DNA of 64,000 nucleotides from Stieleria magnilauensis (GTDB lineage Bacteria; Planctomycetota; Planctomycetia; Pirellulales; Pirellulaceae). The notes under the pieces are model-generated. The model ran no database searches. It was not told the DNA's origin and was given only the letters and a program-made list of their open reading frames with translations. Each line of letters starts with the position of its first letter. Position 1 is the stretch's first letter. Below, in pieces: positions 48,421 to 57,851 of the stretch. The stretch covers positions 4,376,394-4,440,393 of the forward strand of contig CP036432.1 of the NCBI GenBank assembly GCA_007753675.1, given 5' to 3'. The translations under genes were made by a program, and so were the position numbers.

Positions 48421-51408
48421 ATGTCTCGCCTGTCCTGCACGATTCTGGTCGCCTTCCTCGCCCCGCTATGTGGTGTTTTTGACGGCATTGTTCTTGGAGG
48501 TGCTGCTGATCACGTCGCTGCTGCTGATGTCGACTTTGATTCGCAAGTCCGCCCGATCCTTTCGGACAAATGTTTCCAGTGCCACGGTCCCGACGAAGCG
48601 ACTCGTGAAGCGGACTTGCGGTTGGACACCGTCGAAGGGGCGCGGGCTGATCTGGGCGGGTACGCCGCCTTTGTCCCCCACGACCCGGAGAACAGTGAAG
48701 GGCTGAGGAGAGTGCTGTCGAGTTATCCCGACGAAGTCATGCCGCCGCCGGATTCCAAGCTCACCTTGACCGAGCGGGAAAAAAAGATCTTGCAAACGTG
48801 GGTCCAGTCGGGTGCCACTTGGTCGGAACATTGGTCGTTCGTTGCCCCGAACATGCCCGATGTCCCAGAGGACCCGTCGTCGTGGTCACGAAATGAAATC
48901 GATCGGTTCATCCGAGCCCGGGCGATCGCGGCGGGAGTCTCGCCGCAAGCGGAAGCGGATCGCGAAACCTTGATTCGCCGCGTCACCTTGGACTTGACCG
49001 GGTTGCCACCGACTCCACAAGAAGTCGACGCGTTTTTGGCCGACCCATCCGATGACGCCTATGAACGATTGGTCGATCGACTGTTGGCCTCGCCACGCTA
49101 CGCAGAACGGATGGCGTGGGACTGGCTCGACGCCGCCCGCTACGCCGACACCGACGGCTTTCAAGGCGACCCGACACGAACCATGTGGCCGTGGCGTGAT
49201 TGGTTGGTCGATGCGCTCAACGCCAACATGCCCTTTGATCAGTTCACGATCGAAATGCTCGCCGGCGACCTGCTGGACAACCCGACGCCCGAACAGATTT
49301 TAGCGACGGGGTTCAATCGCAATCACATGTTCAACGGAGAAGGCGGACGGATCGCCGAAGAGACGCGTGTCGAAAACGTCTTCGATCGCGCGGAAACGAC
49401 CGGCACCGTTTGGCTGGGTCTGACGATGACGTGCTGTCGTTGTCACGACCACAAGTTCGATCCGATTTCGCTGAAGGAATACTTTCAGTTCTACGCGTTC
49501 TTCGACAACACCTCGGAAACGGGACGCAGCGGTCGCGGCAAGACGCCGCCGGTGCTGAACTACCTGGACGAGGATCAGCGTCGGCGACGAGACGACGTCG
49601 CAGCGGAACTGCAATCGATTAAAGCCGAACTAACCGCACCGCGTCCCGACTTGGACAACGACCAAGCCGCATGGGAAATCGAATTGCGTGCCAAGCTGGC
49701 GTCCGATAGCGGTTCGGCCGAACTGGGACCCTGGTGGCAATTGGGGCCGATCCCGGCTGACGGGCGGCGAGCCTTTGACCAAGATCTCGGTCCCGAATCC
49801 GGTGTCGAACTTACGTCGGCCGTCGGCGAACTCACATGGACAAAGCGTGCGGACGTCAAAGACGGCGTCGTGCAGCCCTTGCCGGACACCGTCGGCGCGA
49901 CGTATTTCTATCGCAAGATCGACTCGTCCTCCAAACGCACCCTGCAACTGTCTCTCGGCAGCGACGACGCCATCAAAGTCTTCTTCGGTGGCAAAGAAGT
50001 GCTGGCGAACTTTACCGCCAGGGCGGCGGCCGCCGATCAAGAACGGTTGCAGATCGAACTGGCGCCCGGCGAGAACGAGTTGCTGATCAAGATCGTCAAC
50101 ACCGGAGGGATCGGCGGTTTTTATTTCAACAAGACCAGCGAATCGGTTTTCGGATTGCCGACCGAAGTGGTCGCCGCGGTCAAGACAGAGCCGCAGAAAC
50201 AAACGCCGGATCAGCGCAACGTTTTGCGAGAACACTTCCGGTCTAAACACTGGCCCCAATGGAAGACGCTTGCGCCGCGGCGTGATCAGCTGAACAAACA
50301 ACTCGCCGCGTTGGACAAACAAGCGGTCACGGTGATGGTGATGGATGACTTGCCGAGTGATCGGCAACGCCAGACGCTGATCCTGGAACGCGGGGGCTAC
50401 GACAAGCCGACCGATGTGGCCGTGCAACCCGGCACGCCGGCGGCGCTTCCGCCGTTGCCGGACGATGCCCCCCGCAACCGTTTGACGCTCGCCCGCTGGC
50501 TGGTGTCCCCGGCCAACCCGCTGACCGCACGCGTGACCGTGAATCGCTATTGGCAAACGTTCTTCGGGCGCGGCATCGTCGAATCCACGGAAGATTTTGG
50601 CCTGCAAGGCGATCGCCCGACCCATCCGGATCTGCTGGACTGGCTGGCCACCCACTTTGTCCAAAGCGGCTGGAACGTCAAACAACTGCACAAGCTGATC
50701 GTGATGAGTGCGACCTATCGACAATCATCCAAGTTCACCCAGGAATCGCTTCAATCCGACCCACAGAACAAATGGTTTGCCAGGGCGCCTCGCTACCGCC
50801 TTCCCTCCTGGATGCTCCGCGATCAGGCATTGTCGGTCAGCGGCCTGTTGAGCCCCGAACTGGGCGGCCCTGCGGTCAAGCCGTACCAACCCGAGGGCAT
50901 TTGGGCCGAAGCCACGTTCGGAAAGATCCGCTACACCCCCGACTCCGGCGAAAAACTTTACCGCCGCAGCCTGTACATTTTCTGGCGCCGAATCGTCGGG
51001 CCGACCATGTTTTTTGACGGAGCCAAACGGCAAACGTGTGAAGTCAAACCGACCCGGACCAACACGCCGCTGCACGCACTAACGACACTCAACGAGACCA
51101 CGTTTGTCGAATCGGCCCGGATGATGGCCCAACGGGTGCTTCAGGAAAAAGAGTCCCAGACCGCACGCTTGGGTTATGCGTTTCGATTGGCTACGGCGCG
51201 CAAACCCAAGGACCGGGAATTGACGGTTTTGAAAAACCGCGTCGAACAACTGCGCCTCGATTTTGACTCCAACCCCGAAGACGCGTTGCAGTTGCTGTCG
51301 GTGGGACAGTCGCCGCGTGATCCACAACTCGACCCCGCCGAGCATGCCGCCTACACCGTCGTCTGCTCCATCCTATTGAACCTGGATGAAACGTTATCGA
51401 AACCGTAA
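48421..51408 (+). CDS. DUF1549/DUF1553 (PSD1) cytochrome c-domain protein, secreted
   Basis: 995 residues with a signal peptide. A planctomycete cytochrome C domain (PSC1) comes first, with CxxCH at residues 51-55 (KCFQCHGPDEATREADLRLD). DUF1549 follows at about 150-370 (NEIDRFIRARAIAAGVSP, RRVTLDLTGLPPTPQEVDAF), including a second CCRCHDHKFDP (about 335). A middle insert with a beta-sandwich-like region (about 440-590) separates it from C-terminal DUF1553 (about 680-960, RLTLARWLVSPANPLTARVT, NRYWQTFFGRGIVE, EDFGLQGDRPTHPDLLDWLA). These proteins nearly always sit next to a DUF1501 gene, as here. The function is not established; it is probably an outer-face oxidoreductase or polymer-degrading system. 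Confidence 0.93.
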   Translation: MSRLSCTILVAFLAPLCGVFDGIVLGGAADHVAAADVDFDSQVRPILSDKCFQCHGPDEATREADLRLDTVEGARADLGGYAAFVPHDPENSEGLRRVLSSYPDEVMPPPDSKLTLTEREKKILQTWVQSGATWSEHWSFVAPNMPDVPEDPSSWSRNEIDRFIRARAIAAGVSPQAEADRETLIRRVTLDLTGLPPTPQEVDAFLADPSDDAYERLVDRLLASPRYAERMAWDWLDAARYADTDGFQGDPTRTMWPWRDWLVDALNANMPFDQFTIEMLAGDLLDNPTPEQILATGFNRNHMFNGEGGRIAEETRVENVFDRAETTGTVWLGLTMTCCRCHDHKFDPISLKEYFQFYAFFDNTSETGRSGRGKTPPVLNYLDEDQRRRRDDVAAELQSIKAELTAPRPDLDNDQAAWEIELRAKLASDSGSAELGPWWQLGPIPADGRRAFDQDLGPESGVELTSAVGELTWTKRADVKDGVVQPLPDTVGATYFYRKIDSSSKRTLQLSLGSDDAIKVFFGGKEVLANFTARAAAADQERLQIELAPGENELLIKIVNTGGIGGFYFNKTSESVFGLPTEVVAAVKTEPQKQTPDQRNVLREHFRSKHWPQWKTLAPRRDQLNKQLAALDKQAVTVMVMDDLPSDRQRQTLILERGGYDKPTDVAVQPGTPAALPPLPDDAPRNRLTLARWLVSPANPLTARVTVNRYWQTFFGRGIVESTEDFGLQGDRPTHPDLLDWLATHFVQSGWNVKQLHKLIVMSATYRQSSKFTQESLQSDPQNKWFARAPRYRLPSWMLRDQALSVSGLLSPELGGPAVKPYQPEGIWAEATFGKIRYTPDSGEKLYRRSLYIFWRRIVGPTMFFDGAKRQTCEVKPTRTNTPLHALTTLNETTFVESARMMAQRVLQEKESQTARLGYAFRLATARKPKDRELTVLKNRVEQLRLDFDSNPEDALQLLSVGQSPRDPQLDPAEHAAYTVVCSILLNLDETLSKP

Positions 51409-51423
51409 GCGGCCGTCAGTGAA

Positions 51424-51499
51424 CTTTAGCGCAACGGCGCGAGCCGTCCGGTGCTGCAGTACCCACGTTAGCGGAACGGCGCGAGCCGTCCGGTGCTGC
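51424..51499 (+). repeat. Two REP-like hairpin repeats, ACGGC variant
   Basis: Copies at about 51424-51456 and 51467-51499 (43 bp period) read TTAGCGGAACGGCGCGAGCC plus GTCCGGTGCTGCA. The stem is ACGGC/GCCGT instead of the AGGGC/GCCCT of the 5-7 kb family: a paired change that preserves the hairpin. Confidence 0.85.
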
Positions 51500-51600
51500 A
51501 AAACCGGAAGGGCTTGCGACCTACCGCTACGATCCATTCAGCCTTTGAGTCCGAAACGGTCGCTCACATTCGTTCCACCCGTCGCTATGAACCGCGCACC

Positions 51601-53049
51601 ATGACACAGCCCTTTAACATGCATCCGATGAATCAGACGCGTCGCCAGTTCTTCGGTTCGGCCGGGACCGGAGTCGGGCTGGCGGCCTTGGCGACGTTGT
51701 TGGGGAACCGCGCCGCCAGTGGTGCGGGCGGATTGCCGACGTTGCCGCACTATCCGGCCAAGGCAAAGCGGGTGATCTATTTGCTCCAGAACGGTGCACC
51801 GTCGCACGTCGATCTGTTTGATCACAAACCGATATTGACCAAGCTGCACGGCCAACAGATCCCGGATTCGGTCGTCGGCGGCGCCCGATTCAGCACGATG
51901 ACCGGCGGCCAGACCGCGCGCCCCTGTCTGAAGGAGATCACGACGTTCGCCCGTCACGGGCAAAGCGGAGCGACGGTTTCCAGCTTTCTTCCCGAAACGG
52001 CAAAGATTGCCGACAAGCTGTGTTTCATCAAATCGATGCACACGACACAGGTCAATCACGCTCCTGCGATCACGTATTTTCTGACCGGCGATGAACGCCC
52101 CGGTCGGCCGAGCATGGGGGCTTGGCTCAGTTACGGTCTCGGCAGCGAAACCGAAGAACTGCCTGCGTTTGTCGCCATGACCTCGCGCGACAAGGAAGCA
52201 TCGTGTGGACAGATCTTTTACGACTATTACTGGGGCAGCGGTTTTCTGCCGACGGTGCACCAAGGCGTCAAGTTTCGTGGCAGCGGCGATCCGGTGTTGT
52301 ACCTGTCGGATCCGCCCGGGATGAATCGTGATCGTCGCCGGGGCATGTTGGACGACCTCGCCGTGCTCAACCAAGGACAGCTCGATGTGGTCGGCGATCC
52401 GGAAATTGCGACGCGGATCAAACAGTATGAAATGGCCTATCGCATGCAAGCCTCGGTTCCGGAGCTGACCGATCTGTCGACGGAATCCGAATCGACGCTT
52501 GCGATGTACGGCCCCGACGTCACACGCAAGGGCTCGTATGCCTACAACTGTTTGATCGCGCGTCGACTGGCCGAACGCGGTACCCGATTCATCCAATTGA
52601 TGCATGCCGGCTGGGACCAGCATCGAAACCTGAATAGCCAATTGGAAATTCAATGTCGTGATACCGACGCCCCTTCGGCGGCGCTCGTCAAAGACTTGGA
52701 ACAGCGTGGGTTGTTGGATGACACGCTGGTGATCTGGGGCGGCGAATTCGGCCGCACTCCATTCTTGCAAGGGAAAATCGAAGACACCCAACGTTGGGGC
52801 CGCGACCATCATCCGTATGTGTTCACACTGTGGATGGCCGGCGGCGGCATCAAGCCCGGCGTCACGTATGGGGAGTCCGACGAATTCGGATTTACCGTGG
52901 CCGCCGATGGCGTCAGCGTCCATGATTTCCAAGCCACCATCCTGCATTTGCTGGGCATCGACCACGAACGATTGACCTACCGCTACCAAGGCCGACGTTT
53001 TCGTTTGACCGACGTTCACGGAGAGATCGTCGAACCCATCCTCGGATAA
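51601..53049 (+). CDS. DUF1501 (sulfatase-like) exported protein
   Basis: 482 residues from the ATG at 51601; the frame is open upstream through the repeats but that is not protein. The N-terminus carries a Tat signal (NQTRRQFFGSAGTGVGLAAL). RVIYLLQNGAPSHVDLFDHK, FLPETAKIADKLCFIKSMHT and DDTLVIWGGEFGRTPFLQG followed by RDHHPYVFTLWMAGGG are the conserved DUF1501 motifs, resembling alkaline phosphatase/sulfatase metal sites. DUF1501 proteins regularly accompany the DUF1549 cytochrome gene found upstream, and the two presumably act together at the cell surface. The substrate is unknown. Confidence 0.93.
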   Translation: MTQPFNMHPMNQTRRQFFGSAGTGVGLAALATLLGNRAASGAGGLPTLPHYPAKAKRVIYLLQNGAPSHVDLFDHKPILTKLHGQQIPDSVVGGARFSTMTGGQTARPCLKEITTFARHGQSGATVSSFLPETAKIADKLCFIKSMHTTQVNHAPAITYFLTGDERPGRPSMGAWLSYGLGSETEELPAFVAMTSRDKEASCGQIFYDYYWGSGFLPTVHQGVKFRGSGDPVLYLSDPPGMNRDRRRGMLDDLAVLNQGQLDVVGDPEIATRIKQYEMAYRMQASVPELTDLSTESESTLAMYGPDVTRKGSYAYNCLIARRLAERGTRFIQLMHAGWDQHRNLNSQLEIQCRDTDAPSAALVKDLEQRGLLDDTLVIWGGEFGRTPFLQGKIEDTQRWGRDHHPYVFTLWMAGGGIKPGVTYGESDEFGFTVAADGVSVHDFQATILHLLGIDHERLTYRYQGRRFRLTDVHGEIVEPILG

Positions 53050-53127
53050 GACCTCAGCCTGTCGATCGCTGACTTGGTTCATCATCGACGCGATCGCGTT
53101 CACCCTCTCACACCCAGGCAATTCGCC

Positions 53128-53985
53128 ATGACACGGATTCTACTTGTCGGCCTTGCGTTGTTTTCGATGACCACCCCCGCAGTCACGATCCGGGCTGAGT
53201 CCCCCGCGACCGGGCTGACGATCCAATGGAATGGCCGTTATCTGGACGTCCACGGGCCAAACCTCCCCGGCGACTTCATTCGCACACACTATCTGGAAGC
53301 TTATTGCCGTCCCGGATCGACCGATCGAGACTGGAGTGAAACAGTGATCAAGCACACCAGTGAATTGATCAAGGCGACGCCGGATCGCAAACGAATCGAA
53401 ATTCGTGACACACTCGTCGACGGCGTGATCGTCGACCACGTGATCCTGGCCGGCGAAGACGAAGTGACGTTTGAATTGACGGCGACCAACCCGACCGACA
53501 AAGCATCCGAGGCCCATTGGGCACAACCCTGCATGCGGGTGGACCGTTTCACCGGCGCAGATCCTGGCAACGCCCGCGACATCTATCCGCCTTACATCAG
53601 GAAGTGTTTCCTGATCGTCGACGGAACACTGACCCGACTTCCGACATCACCATGGGCGCTCAAGGCGCGCTACGTTCCCGGCCAAGTCTACGCCCCCGAA
53701 CACGTCGACCGCGACGACGTCAATCCGCGCCCGCTCAGTGATGTCGTTCCCTCCAGCGGCCTGACCGGATGCTACTCCGCCGACGAGAAAATGATTTTGG
53801 CGGTCGCCTGGCACCCCTACCAGGAGATCTTTCAAGGCGTGATCACCTGCATGCACAACGATTTTCGCATCGGCGGTTTGGCGCCGGGGCAGACGAAACA
53901 CATTCGAGGTAAGCTGTACGTCGTACCGGCGGACACGCAAGCGTTGATCCGGCGGTTTCAAACTGATTTTCCCGAATCGTTGTAG
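53128..53985 (+). CDS. Secreted protein of unknown function
   Basis: 285 residues from the ATG at 53128, which starts a signal peptide (TRILLVGLALFSMTTPAVTI). The rest is beta-rich (LTIQWNGRYLDVHGPNLPGD; MILAVAWHPYQEIFQGVITC), with conserved-looking His, Cys and aromatic residues, but no family is recognised. It may be a carbohydrate-active or binding jelly-roll protein; that is a guess from composition. The EEP-family gene starts 6 bp after its stop, and the DUF1501 gene ends 78 bp upstream, so all may be one transcription unit. Confidence 0.7.
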   Translation: MTRILLVGLALFSMTTPAVTIRAESPATGLTIQWNGRYLDVHGPNLPGDFIRTHYLEAYCRPGSTDRDWSETVIKHTSELIKATPDRKRIEIRDTLVDGVIVDHVILAGEDEVTFELTATNPTDKASEAHWAQPCMRVDRFTGADPGNARDIYPPYIRKCFLIVDGTLTRLPTSPWALKARYVPGQVYAPEHVDRDDVNPRPLSDVVPSSGLTGCYSADEKMILAVAWHPYQEIFQGVITCMHNDFRIGGLAPGQTKHIRGKLYVVPADTQALIRRFQTDFPESL

Positions 53986-53991
53986 CCCACC

Positions 53992-54864
53992 ATGTTTCGC
54001 CCACCGTTGTTCGTGTCTCTGTTTGCTTCGTTCTTCCTGTCTCTGATCGCTCCCGCGGTTGCCCAAGTCCCCGACGCCGCCGACCGGGCCACGCAGCAGG
54101 TGAAGGTCGCGACCTACAACATCCGCTTTGCCAACCCGAACGATGGGGATGACGTTTGGCCCAATCGCCAAGAGTTCGTGATTGAGTACTGTCGCGGCAA
54201 CGACATCATCGGGTTGCAAGAAGTCACCGAACCCCAGTTCGCCCAATTGCGAGCAGGCTTGTCAGACTTTGATTCCTACGGCGTCGGTCGCCACGATGGG
54301 AAAAGCGGCGGGGAGCACGCGCCGATCTTTTATCGTCAAGACAAGTTCGAAGTGCTCGACAAGGGAACGTTTTGGCTGAGCGAGACTCCCGAAGCGGTCG
54401 GTGTCAAAGGCTGGGACGCGGCACTGCCACGGACCTGCACCTGGATTCATTTTCGTGACCGACGAAATGGCGCCGAGTTGTATGTCGCAAACACCCACTT
54501 CGATCATCGAGGCGCAAAAGCGCGGGCCGAAAGTGGGAAACTGTTGGCCGAGCGTCTGGGCAAGTTGCCTCAAGAACTGCCGATCCTTCTGATGGGCGAC
54601 TTCAATTGCCTGATCGGTTCGGAGCCATACAACGCAATTGTTTCGGCGTTTACCGATGCGCGACAGGCCAGCAAGTCCAAACCGACCGGACCGACCAGCA
54701 CCTGGAACGGCTTCAGCAAGATCGCGCCCGACCGCATCATCGACCACATCTTCGTCCGCTCGGTCGAGGTGCTGCAGTTAGCCGTTGACAACCCCAAGAC
54801 CGACCAGGGGCGTTTCGCGAGTGATCACTTGCCGGTACAGGTGGTCGTTTCACTCGCCGAGTAA
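53992..54864 (+). CDS. Endonuclease/exonuclease/phosphatase (EEP) family protein, secreted
   Basis: 290 residues with a signal peptide (FRPPLFVSLFASFFLSLIAP). Core EEP motifs are complete: VATYNIRFANPNDGDDVWPN, NDIIGLQEVTEPQF (metal Glu), NTHFDHRG, LLMGDFNCLIGSEPYNAI and ASDHLPVQVVVSL (catalytic His). These enzymes hydrolyse phosphodiester or phosphomonoester bonds in nucleic acids, lipids or sugar phosphates; the secreted single-domain form is common in planctomycetes and Bacteroidetes. It is tightly linked (6 bp) to the preceding unknown gene. The 80 bp repeat array starts 42 bp after its stop. Confidence 0.9.
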   Translation: MFRPPLFVSLFASFFLSLIAPAVAQVPDAADRATQQVKVATYNIRFANPNDGDDVWPNRQEFVIEYCRGNDIIGLQEVTEPQFAQLRAGLSDFDSYGVGRHDGKSGGEHAPIFYRQDKFEVLDKGTFWLSETPEAVGVKGWDAALPRTCTWIHFRDRRNGAELYVANTHFDHRGAKARAESGKLLAERLGKLPQELPILLMGDFNCLIGSEPYNAIVSAFTDARQASKSKPTGPTSTWNGFSKIAPDRIIDHIFVRSVEVLQLAVDNPKTDQGRFASDHLPVQVVVSLAE

Positions 54865-55127
54865 ATCGGTGGGGTCACGTTCGGCTTTGACAGTGGCATG
54901 CGCACGTTGGTGTCCAGCCTTCAGGCGCATCCCCACGCGCTGCGAAGCAGCAAGATGGGCGGCTAAAGCCTGCACACCAGCAACCGTTGGTGTCCAGCCT
55001 TCAGGCGCATCCCCACGCGCTGCGAAGCAGCAAGGCGGGACGGCTAAAGCCTGCACACCAGCCACCATTGGTGTCCAGCCTTCAGGCGCATCCCCACGCG
55101 CTGCGGAGCAGCAAGATGGGCGGCTAA

Positions 55128-56864
55128 CCCGGATATTGCATCCGCTGACTGGTTGACTCTGATTTTAGACTGAGTTACGGCGAGGCTGTCCACGATAGCC
55201 GGTTTTTGCTGCAATCGATTCGCTGCGGGCAGAGGGCCCCCTACCCCCAGACGACCGGAAGTCGCTGCGCGGTGCCACACGATGCGATGGGAGTGGCTAA
55301 TCGCTACGGCACAGACGTGCCAGCACCTGATTGAACAGCGGTTCCCAGGGGCAATGGCTGCAAAGATGAAATACCACCCGACGACAAGTCACTCGAACTC
55401 GGGCTGCTATTTTCAACAGTCGCAATCGAATCGTGTCCACACGTAGACGACTCTGTTTCGTTCCACTCAGGCCCAGGCGACGCAACCCATCGAGTAGAAC
55501 GTAAGCAAATGATGAAAGCATCACGCGGAACTGATTGGCAATAAAACGGGTGCAACTGGTGCGATCAGCGAACAGACAAAGCTGTTGCTCTTTGATCCGA
55601 TTCTCCATCTCGCCACGCATGCAGTAGTGCTCTCGATAAAACTTCTCCGGGTCATAAGCGACAGAGCACCATGTCCCTGGAGTCTTAACTTGTAGCGGCT
55701 GCCTTTTGCCATCGACCATCGGTCGATGGTAGGTCGTGTCGACAATGTCGTCACTTGAGAAACAGTTTGTTACGACGAAGCGAGGATTGGGGCCTTTGGC
55801 GGTATACTCTGCTTTGCCGACCACCCAGCGATGGCGGTCCCACGTCCTGCCGGTGCGATAGCGAAACCACTTGTAAAAGGCTTGTTTGCCACCACGGTGG
55901 AATCTCTCGACTCTTGCGCGAGTCATTTCGCAGGCAATTTGCTTGACCAAAACCTTATTCTTGGGTAAACCAAAGACGTAGTGGACATCGTTTTTGTCGC
56001 ACCAGCGCATGAGGCGTTCGATCGCAAAACCTCCGTCACCACGAAGGGTGATTTTGACCCGAGGCCATCGTTGGCGGATCCTTGCGACAAGCAATTTTGT
56101 GATTCCGCGTGCGTGATGGCCATCACCGAGGTTGGCTGGACGAAGATACGAGACGAGAAGTTGGTCGCCGCAAAACACGTACAGAGGTTGGAAGCAATAG
56201 CTGTCGTAGTAGGCATTGAAAGCCTTTTTATCTTGATCGCCGTGTACCTTGTCGTCCGTTGCGTCTAGATCGAGTGTGATTTCATCAGGCGGGGTGTCGA
56301 AGCTGTCAAGAAAAATGTCGACGAGGATCTTGCTGAGTTCGAAGAGTTCTTTTTTGGTGATTCGGTTTTCAAATCGGGAATGAGTCGAGGGGCTCGCCAG
56401 AGTGGGATCCCAATCGTCATCCGACCTGTCATTGATTCGAGGGGGCCGTCCGGCGGCGACTTGAAAGGCGGCATCATCGCGAAGCTGCTGTTGATCGTTT
56501 GCGTCTTCGTATCCGGCCGCGATCGCAAAGATTCGACTGATAAGGATTTCCGCTTGAGAATGAACGGTGTGAATCGGATCACGCGGGTCGTGAATCGCTT
56601 GGTCGATCCGCTTGATCAAATTGAGCTTTTTGTCGACTTCGCGAAGCAGGACGAGGCCCCCATCGGAAGTGAGCGATCCGCCGTCGAAATCTACCTCAAC
56701 GGCCTGCCTTCTGAGGCGTTTCAATGCGGGACGATTTCGTTTACGCTTTGTCATTGCCGAAAGCCTTGGTTTTGTGGTCTATGAAGTGTCGTAACTCCAA
56801 TAGATACACGAACTAAGGCTTTCGCGCTATAGGGGCAGTCGAATAAGCGGATGCAATATCCGGG
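55128..56864 (-). mobile_element. IS1380-family insertion sequence
   Basis: 1737 bp. Perfect 19 bp terminal inverted repeats CCCGGATATTGCATCCGCT at both ends, and a 4 bp target duplication CTAA (55124-55127 and 56865-56868), both as expected of the IS1380 family. It lies inside the third unit of the 80 bp repeat array, in the GGCTAAAGCC hairpin; removing it with one CTAA restores the unit. Intact ends, intact transposase and matching duplications point to a recent insertion. Confidence 0.95.
55297..56754 (-). CDS. IS1380-family transposase (DDE)
   Basis: 485 residues. The IS1380 signatures are LTSDGGLVLLREVDKKLNL at the N-terminus, the DDE triad in LDLDATDDKVHG, ITLRGDGGFAIERL and GEMENRIKEQQLCLFADRT, and the C-terminal RFIANQFRVMLSSFAYVL. 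The frame is intact. Its base composition is visibly less GC-rich than the surrounding genes, consistent with a recent arrival. The 110 bp upstream and 169 bp downstream inside the element contain no other gene. Confidence 0.95.
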   Translation of the reverse strand: MTKRKRNRPALKRLRRQAVEVDFDGGSLTSDGGLVLLREVDKKLNLIKRIDQAIHDPRDPIHTVHSQAEILISRIFAIAAGYEDANDQQQLRDDAAFQVAAGRPPRINDRSDDDWDPTLASPSTHSRFENRITKKELFELSKILVDIFLDSFDTPPDEITLDLDATDDKVHGDQDKKAFNAYYDSYCFQPLYVFCGDQLLVSYLRPANLGDGHHARGITKLLVARIRQRWPRVKITLRGDGGFAIERLMRWCDKNDVHYVFGLPKNKVLVKQIACEMTRARVERFHRGGKQAFYKWFRYRTGRTWDRHRWVVGKAEYTAKGPNPRFVVTNCFSSDDIVDTTYHRPMVDGKRQPLQVKTPGTWCSVAYDPEKFYREHYCMRGEMENRIKEQQLCLFADRTSCTRFIANQFRVMLSSFAYVLLDGLRRLGLSGTKQSRLRVDTIRLRLLKIAARVRVTCRRVVFHLCSHCPWEPLFNQVLARLCRSD

Positions 56865-57851
56865 CTAAAGCCTGCACACCAGCAACCGTTGGTGTCCAGC
56901 CTTTAGGCGCATCCCCACGCGCTGCGAAGCAGCAAGGCGGGACGGCTAAAGCCTGCACACCAGCCACCATTGGTGTCCAGCCTTCAGGCGCATCCCCACG
57001 CGCTGCGAAGCAGCAAGATGGGCGGCTAAAGCCTGCACACCAGCCACCATTGGTGTCCAGCCTTCAGGCGCATCCCCACGCGCTGCGAAGCAGCAAGACG
57101 GAGCGGCTAAAGCCTGCACACCAGCACACGTTGGTGTCCAGCCTTTAGGCGCATCCCCACGCGCTGCGAAGCAGCAAGATGGGCGGCTAAAGCCTGCACA
57201 CCAGCAACCGTTGGTGTCCAGCCTTCAGGCGCATCCCCACGCGCTGCGAAGCAGCAAGACGGGGCGGCTAAAGCCTGCACACCAGCAACCGTTGGTGTCC
57301 AGCCTTTAGGCGCATCCCCACGCGCTGCGAAGCAGCAAGACGGGACGGCTAAAGCCTGCACACCAGCAACCGTTGGTGTCCAGCCTTCAGGCGCATCCTC
57401 ACGCGCTGCGAAGCAGCAAGACGGGACGGCTAAAGCCTGCACACCAGCAAGCGTTGGTGTCCAGCCTTCAGGCGCATCCCCACGCGCTGCGAAGCAGCAA
57501 GATGGGCGGCTAAAGCCTGCACACCAGCAACCGTTGGTGTCCAGCCTTCAGGCGCATCCCCACGCGCTGCGGAGCAGCAAGACGGGCGGCTGAAGCCTGC
57601 ACACCAGCGCATGTTGGTGTCCAGCCTTGAGGCGCATCCCCACGCGTTGCGAAGCAGCAAGATGGGCGGCTAAAGCCTGCACACCAGCAACCGTTGGTGT
57701 CCAGCCTTGAGGCGCATCCCCACGCGCTGCGAAGCAGCAAGATGGGCGGCTAAAGCCTGCACACCAGCAACCGTTGGTGTCCAGCCTTTAGGCGCATCCC
57801 CACGCGCTGCGGAGCAGCAAGACGGGGCGGCTGAAGCCTGCACACCAACTC

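Larger units (their letters stand above)
54907..57848. repeat. Fifteen-unit array of ~80 bp tandem repeats, interrupted by an IS
   Basis: The unit starts TTGGTGTCCAGCCTTCAGGC, continues GCATCCCCACGCGCTGCGAA and ends CAAAGCCTGCACACCAG-like (consensus GCCTGCACACCAGCAACCG). Three units (54907, 54987, 55068) precede the IS1380 element and twelve follow (first at 56889, last at 57774). Copies differ mainly in the linker after CACACCAGC and in the AAGATGGGCGG / AAGACGGGGCGG segment. Each unit has three small hairpins (GCCTTCAGGC, GCTGCGAAGCAGC, GGCTAAAGCC), and its two ends are imperfect inverted copies. The array fills the space between two convergent genes and ends 3 bp from the next stop codon. 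Apparent reading frames through it are by-products of composition. Confidence 0.9.

Noticed and set aside
54907-57848. CRISPR array
   Set aside because: The whole 80 bp unit is repeated; there are no unique spacers and no cas genes in the window.
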